Shown one piece after another: positions 47,122 to 53,041 of a stretch of 53,041 bases of DNA. A model generated the notes under the pieces. It saw only the letters and a list, made by a program, of their open reading frames with translations, made no database searches and was not told where the DNA came from. The position numbers and the translations under genes are program-made. Every line of letters begins with the position of its first letter. Position 1 is the stretch's first letter. The DNA comes from Collinsella aerofaciens (GTDB taxonomy: Bacteria > Actinomycetota > Coriobacteriia > Coriobacteriales > Coriobacteriaceae), in contig NZ_JADNHZ010000021.1 of assembly GCF_015554145.1 (NCBI RefSeq), positions 1-53,041 on the forward strand. The letters run 5' to 3'.

Positions 47122-48201
47122 ATGGCAGATTCCAAGCAGGTTCCACTCGACTCCGCGGCAGCAGCAAAGGCAGCGTTCGCTTCGGTCCAGGACAAGCCGT
47201 TCCCCGAGGACATCTTTACGGCTCCCGAGCTTCGTTGGGCTGTGATCGGTTGCGGTGTTATCGCCAACCAGATGGCCCAGTCCCTCGCTCTGGCCGGCCG
47301 CAAGCTCGCGGGCGTTGCCAACCGTACGCTGTCCAAGGCCCAGGCTTTTGCCGAGCAGTATGGCGTCGAGAAGGTGTATGAGACGGTCGAGGACCTCTAC
47401 GCCGATCCGGACATCGACGCCGTCTATCTCACCACGCCGCACAACACGCATATCACCTATCTGCGTGCCGCGCTGGCCGCCGGCAAGCACGTGCTCTGCG
47501 AGAAGGCCATTACCCTCAACTCCGCCGAGCTCGACGAGGCCCGTGCCATCGCCGACGAGCACAACGTGGTCCTTATGGATGCCACCACGGTGCTCCACAT
47601 GCCGCTGTATCAGGTGCTGCGCCGTCGCATGGATGCTGGCGACTTTGGCCGCATGAACCTCGCCCAGCTTAACTTTGGCAGCTATAAGGAGTGCGGCGAC
47701 CTGACCAACCGCTTTTACAACCGTAGTCTTGCCGGCGGCGCCATGCTCGACATTGGCGTGTATGCGCTCTCCGTCATGCGCCTGTTTATGGCCAGCCAAC
47801 CCGCCGAGGTCGTGTCTCTGGGCAATACCTGCGAGACTGGCGTTGACGTCGCGGGTGGCATTGTCTGCCGTAATGCCGAGCAACAGCTGGGCGTCGTGAG
47901 CCTTACGCTCCACTCCAAGCAGCCCAAGCGCTCGGTCATCAGCTTCGATAAGTGCTATGTCGAGGTCAACGAGTATCCGCGTGCAGACCATGCGACCGTC
48001 GTGTGGACTGCGGACGGTCACCGTGAGGAGGTCCACGCTGGCACCGAGGCCTACGCGCTGTGCTACGAGATGGCCGACCTGGAGAAGGCCGTTGCTGGCG
48101 ATGATTCGAAGCGCGAACTTCTGGGCTATGCTTCTGATGTTATGGAGCTGATGACCAAGCTCCGCGCCGATTGGGGAGTCGTGTACCCCGAGGAGGAGTA
48201 A
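47122..48201 (+). CDS. Gfo/Idh/MocA family oxidoreductase
   Basis: A 359-residue NAD(P)-dependent dehydrogenase. A Rossmann fold starts at about residue 36 (WAVIGCGVIANQMAQSLAL); the cofactor/substrate motif is AGKHVLCEKAITLN (EKA instead of the common EKP); the C-terminal domain holds GGAMLDIGVYAL, with the catalytic-type DIGxY. About 35 residues precede the fold. ATG 47,122 follows CAGGAGGC. The substrate is probably a sugar or polyol derivative. It is followed after 3 bp by a DeoR regulator. Confidence 0.9.
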   Translation: MADSKQVPLDSAAAAKAAFASVQDKPFPEDIFTAPELRWAVIGCGVIANQMAQSLALAGRKLAGVANRTLSKAQAFAEQYGVEKVYETVEDLYADPDIDAVYLTTPHNTHITYLRAALAAGKHVLCEKAITLNSAELDEARAIADEHNVVLMDATTVLHMPLYQVLRRRMDAGDFGRMNLAQLNFGSYKECGDLTNRFYNRSLAGGAMLDIGVYALSVMRLFMASQPAEVVSLGNTCETGVDVAGGIVCRNAEQQLGVVSLTLHSKQPKRSVISFDKCYVEVNEYPRADHATVVWTADGHREEVHAGTEAYALCYEMADLEKAVAGDDSKRELLGYASDVMELMTKLRADWGVVYPEEE

Positions 48202-48204
48202 GCG

Positions 48205-48951
48205 ATGCTTGCGGAAGATAGGCTCAACGCGATCGTGTCGATGGTGCAGCAGACCGGCTCGGTTACCGTGCCGGAGCTTGCCGAGGCCCTGGGCGTGACA
48301 CCGTCCACCATTCGCCGTGACTTGCAAACGCTCGACCGCGCGCACCGTATCGCCAAGGTGCACGGAGGCGCGACGAGTCTGGAGCGCGCTCACGTGACGC
48401 GCGACCTGACGATCAGCGAGCGCAGTGATCTCCATAACGATGACAAGGAGCGCATCTGCGCCCGCGCCGCGGCCCTGGTGGAGCCCGATAGCTTTGTGTA
48501 TATCGATTCGGGCTCCACGACCCTCAAGCTCATCGAGCATCTTCCGCATCTCGACGGCGTCACCTATGTGACCGATTCTGTGCTCCATGCCCAGCATCTC
48601 GCCCTGCGCGGTATGCGCGCCGTTGTGCTGGGTGGCGAGCTCAAGCCCGATACCGAGGCGCTCGTCGGTCCCGATGCCTTGGCAACCCTGGACCGCTATA
48701 ACTTCAACTGCGGCTTTTGGGGTTCCAATGGCATCGCCGCCGAGCAAGGTCTCACCACGCCGGATATCGAGGAAGCCCAGGTCAAGCGTATCTCGATGCG
48801 TCATACCGCCAAACGCTTCGTAATCTCGGACGCCAGTAAATTTGGCATGGTGGCGCCCGTCAAGTTCGCGGACTTCCGTGACGCAACGATTATTACCGCA
48901 GGCGATGTCCCTGCCAAGTACCGGGCAATGGACAACGTCATCACGGTCTAA
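48205..48951 (+). CDS. DeoR/GlpR family transcriptional regulator
   Basis: A 248-residue repressor type. N-terminal helix-turn-helix: RLNAIVSMVQQTGSVTVPEL and GVTPSTIRRDLQTLD, then KVHGGA. The C-terminal sensor domain has YIDSGSTTLKLIEHL and the ribose-phosphate-isomerase-like FWGSNGIAAEQGLTTP. Effectors are usually sugar phosphates. It probably controls itself and the upstream oxidoreductase through the TGCGTA cluster. Confidence 0.93.
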   Translation: MLAEDRLNAIVSMVQQTGSVTVPELAEALGVTPSTIRRDLQTLDRAHRIAKVHGGATSLERAHVTRDLTISERSDLHNDDKERICARAAALVEPDSFVYIDSGSTTLKLIEHLPHLDGVTYVTDSVLHAQHLALRGMRAVVLGGELKPDTEALVGPDALATLDRYNFNCGFWGSNGIAAEQGLTTPDIEEAQVKRISMRHTAKRFVISDASKFGMVAPVKFADFRDATIITAGDVPAKYRAMDNVITV

Positions 48952-48971
48952 CAGCAAGGGACGGGCTAAGG

Positions 48972-49015
48972 CCAAAACCACCGCGAAGGGGCAGGAACCT
49001 TTGTGGTGGTTTTGA
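48972..49015 (+). terminator. Intrinsic terminator of the deoR-type gene
   Basis: CCAAAACCACC pairs with GGTGGTTTTG, with weaker inner pairing around GGGGCAGG. The downstream arm supplies the U-rich end. Confidence 0.75.
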
Positions 49016-49022
49016 CGTTTGT

Positions 49023-49066
49023 CCAGATAAAACCTGCCAAAATAAACCTGTCCCTTTTTGGCAGGT
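49023..49066 (-). repeat. GGGAC-core hairpin repeat (family B), terminator-like for rluA gene
   Basis: It differs from 13,367-13,410 by one base. Read on the minus strand it starts directly after the pseudouridine synthase stop: an AAACCTGCC arm, a GGGACAGG core, then GGCAGGTTTTA. So it may end that transcript. Confidence 0.75.
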
Positions 49067-49067
49067 T

Positions 49068-49727
49068 TTAGGGCTCCCAGGGGCAGGGGGCTTCGATGTG
49101 GATGTGCTCGCCGGTTACGGGATGCGTAAAGGACACGCTGTGGGCGTGGAGCATGAGGCCACAAGGACGCGGCGTCCCGTACAGGTCGTCGCCCACCAGG
49201 GGATGGCGCTCGCTCGCCAGGTGCACGCGAATCTGGTGTTTGCGGCCGGTGAGCAGCTCGACATCGATATACGAGCGCGTGGGCAGGCCGCGGCGGCTCT
49301 TAAGACGCTTGAGCACCTTCACGCGCGTTTGAGACGGCTTGCCGCTGGCGCCGACGCGCATCTTTCGGCTGTCGTGACGGTCGCGGGCGATGGGCTTGTC
49401 GATGAGCTTTTCGTTCCAGTCGATCTTGCCCTCGGCGAGCGCCAGGTAGTGCTTTTCGAACGCGTGGTCGATGATCATCTGGTCAAAGGCGGGCTGCGTC
49501 TGCTTGTCGAGTGAGAACAGCACCACGCCGGTGGTGTCACGGTCCAGGCGATTGAGCGGCTGCATGTCGGTCGCGGCAAAGCCGTCGCCCATCGCCAGCA
49601 GCAGGTCGCTGGCGTAGTCGGTAAGTGTGCGCTCGCCGGTGCCGTCACCGTGGACGATCATGCCGGCGGGCTTGTCGATGGCCATGAGCCAGGCGTCGCA
49701 GTATAGGACTTGAGGTTCTTCGTTCAC
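49068..49727 (-). CDS. RluA family pseudouridine synthase
   Basis: Converts uridine to pseudouridine in rRNA or tRNA. The catalytic Asp is in PLNRLDRDTTGVVLFSLDK; KPAGMIVHG and LLTGRKHQIRVHLA are the other family motifs. It is 219 residues long, without an S4 domain, as in the RluA/RluC-like short group. The GTG start has AAAGG upstream. It lies 15 bp after the U32-family gene on the same strand, so they are likely cotranscribed. The target base is not known. Confidence 0.92.
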   Translation of the reverse strand: MNEEPQVLYCDAWLMAIDKPAGMIVHGDGTGERTLTDYASDLLLAMGDGFAATDMQPLNRLDRDTTGVVLFSLDKQTQPAFDQMIIDHAFEKHYLALAEGKIDWNEKLIDKPIARDRHDSRKMRVGASGKPSQTRVKVLKRLKSRRGLPTRSYIDVELLTGRKHQIRVHLASERHPLVGDDLYGTPRPCGLMLHAHSVSFTHPVTGEHIHIEAPCPWEP

Positions 49728-49742
49728 GTGTAAGCCTTTCGG

Positions 49743-52238
49743 TTAGCTAATTCCCACAAACATGCAGCCCGAGGTGGCGCCGCGCAGGCGGGCGGCCGGC
49801 TTGCGGCCGGCTTGAGCCGCCTCGACGGCGCGACGGACGCGAGCGACGGCACGGCCAATCTCATCGGCCTCGAGCAAGGTTCCGTCGACCATAAGACGAC
49901 GCACGCCGGCATCGAGCAGCTGCGGAACCTGCGGCGTGAGGTCGATGGGGTAGGCGTCGTACAGGCGTGAGCGGCCGTGGATGTCGGTACGCACCGGCAT
50001 GACCTTGCCGTCGATATTCTTGAGCGAGAGCTTGCGGGCACGCAGGCGGCAGTTGGCACAATCGTGGATGCAGCCGTTGGCAACCTGCAGAATGCAATGC
50101 TCGCTTGTCATGACGCGCGGGCGGCCAAAGACGGTGATCCCCAGAGCCGCGGGCGCGGCGGCGCCGAGCGAGACAATCTCGTCGAGCGTGATCTCGGGCG
50201 AGAGCCAAAACGCGCCGGCTCCGCGTTCGGCGAGTGCCTCCATGCAGGGCGTGTTGTGCACCGGCAGGCAAGAGCGAATCTCGGCCGTGGCGCCAACCTG
50301 GGCGGCCAGGGCAAGCTCAGAGATGTTGCCAATAGCGACCGTGGCGCCAGCAACAACCCATGGGTCAACGCGGACGTGGTCAACGGCGCGGCAGACCTCG
50401 TCGAGTATGGGTACGATGCCCTGCTCAAACGCATCGGCGGGGGAGAGTTCGGCCGCATCGAGTGCGTCGGTGGTCATGTAGATGCGCGTTGCACCCTCGG
50501 CGCGAGCGGCCTCGGCGGCCTCGAGCGAGGTGACGGTAGCGCAGATCTGCGGCTCATCGCGGTAGTGCTCGGGCGCGGGGCGGGAATCATTGGTGACAAT
50601 CGCCGGTAGCTCGAGCGTGCGGGCGCGCTCCTCGTACGGTGCCAGAATGGCCTCTTCCAGCGCCTTACAAGCGGCGGCGCGCACCTTGTGCACGGCGGAA
50701 AAGCCCATGCCGCAACTCTCGTCGAGGGCCACGTCAAAGCTCGCTGCCTCAAAGGGCGAGGAGCCCATGCGGCCCACATGCTCAACCAGGTCTGCCGCCT
50801 CGACGGCGCGGGTCTTGGCGGCCTCGACGGTGAAGCCCGTGGCGGCGGCGGTGAGCGTGGGGTTGTCACAGCAGGTGAGTGTGACGGTAAACGGCTCGCC
50901 CAGGCGCGCCACGACGGACACATCAACAGCTCGGCGGCGCAGCACATCGCGCTTGAGCGCGGCGCCGGCGGCGTCGATGGCACGCTGGCTGCGAATCACG
51001 CGGACGCGGCAGCCCTCGGGCATGCTACGGGGCACGCGACACTCGATAACATCGCCGGCAGCGGCATCATCGGCGGCGATGGTGGTCAGGAATTGGTCGA
51101 ACTCATCGTCGTGGCGAAGCTCCAGCAGGTCGCCCTTGCCCACGGGCTCAAACAACTCAATGCGGGCGATGGCGGCGCGGCGACGGCGGTCGTCGGGCTT
51201 GAGGCCGCGCACATCTCGGTTGGCCGGGCGGCTGCCCAGCACCGTGCCCACGATCTGGCCGCGGTTGTTGGAACGCTCATAGCTCATCATCTCGTCGCCC
51301 GAGGTGCCGTCCTGATAGGCGTGCGTAAAGTCGCGGTTAAAGCAGCGCTTGAGCTGGCGCTGGCGGGCGGCTTTCTCGTCCTTAGAGGTCGAAACATCGG
51401 CCAGCATATCGTCAATCTGATGACGATACACGTCGACGATGGAATACACGTAATCGGGAGCCTTCATGCGGCCCTCGAGCTTGAGCGATGCGGCGCCGGC
51501 GTCATACAGGCGGCGAACAAGTTGTGAGGTGTTGGTGTCACGCGGGCACAGCGCGCGCTCGCGACCGGCAGGGGAGAGCGAGCGACCGTTCTCGTCGATC
51601 AGCTCGTAGGGCAAGCGGCAGGGCTGGGCGCACATGCCACGGTTGGCCGATCGTCCCGCCATGGCAAAGCTCGAAAGCAGACACAGGCCAGAGTAGCAAA
51701 AGCAGATGGCGCCATGGCTAAAGACCTCAAGGTCCACATCGGGCGTGGCATCGTGAATGGCGGCAATCTCGTCGATGGAAAGCTCGCGCGAGAGGGTCAC
51801 GCGGTCGGCGCCCTGCTCGCGGCACCAAAGGGTTCCGCGGTCGTCGTGGATGTTCGCCTGGGTCGAGATATGCGTCTCGATGCCGGGCATCGTGCGCTTG
51901 ACCTCAAAGAACAGGCCCCAGTCTTGGATGATAAAGGCGTCGGCGCCCAGCGTGGAGCAGCGATGGATGAGTTGCAGCGCATCGCTCATCTCGGACTGCT
52001 TGATGACGATGTTGACCGTGACGTAGACGCGCGACCCGGCTAGATGCGCGGCGCGGCAGGCTTGCTCAAAGGCCTCGTCGGTAAAGTTGGTGGCCTTGCG
52101 GCGGGCGTTGAAGCTGCCCATGCCGCAGTAGATGGCGTCTGCCCCGGCAGCGAGTGCGGCGGCGAAGGGCTCCGGGCCTCCGGCGGGGGCCAAGAGCTCG
52201 GGTCTACGGTTGGTGGTTCGACTGGCGGTTGCGGTCAT
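49743..52238 (-). CDS. U32 family peptidase / RlhA-like RNA hydroxylation protein
   Basis: An 831-residue protein. The N-terminal U32 domain starts PELLAPAGGPEPFAAALAAG, GADAIYCGMGSFNARR. The cysteine cluster characteristic of the family lies around residues 170-215 (HGAICFCYSGLCLLSS, CAQPCR). A DUF3656-like collagenase-domain region and a second U32-like part with CANCRLRA follow. E. coli relatives RlhA and TrhP hydroxylate 23S rRNA and tRNA, so peptidase activity is not assumed. The pairing with an RNA pseudouridine synthase supports an RNA role. AAAGGCAGGAT precedes the ATG. Confidence 0.88.
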   Translation of the reverse strand: MTATASRTTNRRPELLAPAGGPEPFAAALAAGADAIYCGMGSFNARRKATNFTDEAFEQACRAAHLAGSRVYVTVNIVIKQSEMSDALQLIHRCSTLGADAFIIQDWGLFFEVKRTMPGIETHISTQANIHDDRGTLWCREQGADRVTLSRELSIDEIAAIHDATPDVDLEVFSHGAICFCYSGLCLLSSFAMAGRSANRGMCAQPCRLPYELIDENGRSLSPAGRERALCPRDTNTSQLVRRLYDAGAASLKLEGRMKAPDYVYSIVDVYRHQIDDMLADVSTSKDEKAARQRQLKRCFNRDFTHAYQDGTSGDEMMSYERSNNRGQIVGTVLGSRPANRDVRGLKPDDRRRRAAIARIELFEPVGKGDLLELRHDDEFDQFLTTIAADDAAAGDVIECRVPRSMPEGCRVRVIRSQRAIDAAGAALKRDVLRRRAVDVSVVARLGEPFTVTLTCCDNPTLTAAATGFTVEAAKTRAVEAADLVEHVGRMGSSPFEAASFDVALDESCGMGFSAVHKVRAAACKALEEAILAPYEERARTLELPAIVTNDSRPAPEHYRDEPQICATVTSLEAAEAARAEGATRIYMTTDALDAAELSPADAFEQGIVPILDEVCRAVDHVRVDPWVVAGATVAIGNISELALAAQVGATAEIRSCLPVHNTPCMEALAERGAGAFWLSPEITLDEIVSLGAAAPAALGITVFGRPRVMTSEHCILQVANGCIHDCANCRLRARKLSLKNIDGKVMPVRTDIHGRSRLYDAYPIDLTPQVPQLLDAGVRRLMVDGTLLEADEIGRAVARVRRAVEAAQAGRKPAARLRGATSGCMFVGIS

Positions 52239-52420
52239 ATCCTGCCTTTCAAAATGCTCAGATACTCAAAAGTATAGTGGCGCCGTCGCGGTAGGCGATG
52301 CCCGTGCTCTAAGCGGGATAAAGTCTTCAGCAGCTTGGACTGGCTGCTCCACATGAGAACCGTTCAACGGTCCGGGGAAACCGTTGGGCGATAAAATATT
52401 CTCGCAACGTGATAATAATC

Positions 52421-52449
52421 TTGCATCGCGCGGAAACCTTGAGTACTAT
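52421..52449 (+). promoter_or_regulatory. Sigma-70 promoter of ridA
   Basis: TTGCAT (52,421-52,426), a 17-bp spacer and TACTAT (52,444-52,449), giving a leader of about 80 nt. Confidence 0.6.
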
Positions 52450-52536
52450 CCCAATCAAGCGCGGTGTTCAGACCGAACTGTGCCTCCCGGTGTGAACGCC
52501 GCGCTCCCGTTCCCTTTTACTTGTAAGGAGAAAAAC

Positions 52537-52914
52537 ATGAGCAAGACCGTCGTGTCTTCCGATAACGCACCCGCAGCCATCGGCCCGTATTCCCCCGGTA
52601 TCCAGACTGGCAACATGGTGTTCCTGTCCGGCCAGCTGGGCATCGATCCCGCGACCGGCAAGCTGCCCGAGGGTGTCGAGGCCCAGGCCAAGCAGTCCCT
52701 CGCCAACGTCGAGGCTCTGCTGACCGCTGCCGGCGCCACGTTTGCCGATGTCGTCAAGACCACGGTCTACCTGGCCGACATCGCCGACTTTGCCGCCGTG
52801 AACGAGATCTACGCCTCCAAGTTCGAGGCCCCGTTCCCCGCGCGCAGCGCTTTCCAGGTTGCCGCTCTTCCGGCTGGCGGTCTGGTCGAGATCGAGGTCG
52901 TCGCCGCTCTCTAA
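52537..52914 (+). CDS. ridA: RidA family reactive intermediate/imine deaminase
   Basis: A 125-residue YjgF/YER057c/UK114 protein that hydrolyses reactive enamines and imines formed by PLP enzymes. IGPYSPGIQTGNMVFLSGQL, KTTVYLADIADFAAVNEIY, the substrate-binding Arg in FPARSAFQVAALP and the final VEIEVVA are all typical. ATG 52,537 follows GTAAGGAG. It is monocistronic, with its own promoter and terminator. Confidence 0.95.
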   Translation: MSKTVVSSDNAPAAIGPYSPGIQTGNMVFLSGQLGIDPATGKLPEGVEAQAKQSLANVEALLTAAGATFADVVKTTVYLADIADFAAVNEIYASKFEAPFPARSAFQVAALPAGGLVEIEVVAAL

Positions 52915-52970
52915 GGCGTTGGCCACAACTAAACATGACATGCAAAAAGACCCTGCAGCGCGTGTGAACT

Positions 52971-53011
52971 GCCTCCCATTTCTTGGACATGAGAAATGGG
53001 AGGCTTTCTTT
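52971..53011 (+). terminator. Intrinsic terminator of ridA
   Basis: GCCTCCCATTTCT and AGAAATGGGAGGC form a perfect 13-bp stem with an 8-nt loop, followed by TTTCTTT. Confidence 0.92.
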
Positions 53012-53041
53012 ATGCGCGTTGATTTGAGAGTGAAGCATGAT

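Noticed and set aside
47014-49164. A 716-codon antisense frame over the oxidoreductase and deoR genes
   Set aside because: Both sense genes are clear family members; the antisense product has no motif.
49743-52238. Collagenase or secreted protease call for the U32 protein
   Set aside because: No signal peptide, and characterised close families include RNA-hydroxylation proteins, so peptidase activity should not be assumed.

Overview
The window looks like a chromosome segment of a high-GC gut Coriobacteriia, most likely Collinsella or a close relative. The reasons are the GC-rich codon use, the Actinobacteria-like RNA polymerase genes next to a Firmicutes-like fatty-acid operon, and the dispersed GGGAC-core hairpin repeats. 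The genus is inferred from general resemblance; no search was possible.

Layout. 1-3,430: galU, then a convergent gene for a secreted, membrane-anchored zinc-ribbon protein whose frame is broken at a run of nine G/C, then tandem palindromes. 3,498-11,471: rpoB-rpoC; rpoC carries an extra C-terminal domain resembling the alpha-subunit CTD. 11,782-13,327: an ECF sigma factor and its probable DUF4179-type anti-sigma factor behind an ECF-type promoter. 13,779-17,191: rpsL-rpsG-fusA-rpsJ, with no tuf, closed by a terminator. 17,308-27,435: biotin ligase birA, divergent from a complete type II fatty-acid operon (fabH-acpP-fabK-fabD-fabG-fabF-accB-fabZ-accC-accDA) in which the two carboxyltransferase subunits are fused. 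27,476-30,661: a lone PTS EIIC, a cation diffusion facilitator and a histidine phosphatase. 31,112-36,900: rplC-rplD-rplW-rplB-rpsS-rplV-rpsC-rplP-rpmC-rpsQ-rplN-rplX, ending in a strong terminator; the usual continuation (rplE, rpsN, rpsH ... secY) is absent. 36,961-38,500: non-coding sequence, an IS3-family remnant and a 3' fragment of an MTA/SAH nucleosidase gene. 38,669-46,164: a LevR-like regulator, a complete mannose-family PTS, a DUF2961/GH172 enzyme and a ROK fructokinase, which together suggest uptake and cleavage of a fructose-containing oligosaccharide. 46,190-53,041: a broken gene remnant, a multi-hairpin element, an oxidoreductase-DeoR pair, an RluA-type pseudouridine synthase, a U32-family protein and RidA.

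The most unusual signals are four. First, two intergenic elements (13,434-13,572 and 30,700-30,850) each lie upstream of a ribosomal-protein operon. Their 69-nt cores have equal length and conserved sequence, but the long outer arms differ completely in sequence while still pairing, and the inner hairpin shows compensatory changes. This is a strong signature of a structured RNA or DNA element. Second, the alpha-CTD-like domain at the end of beta-prime. Third, the LevR-like activator that lacks the GAFTGA loop, Walker B acids and arginine finger. Fourth, the probable phase-variable surface protein near the start.

The GGGAC-core repeats and structured leaders before rplC, rplB and rplN suggest an added layer of post-transcriptional control of translation genes. 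That is inference.
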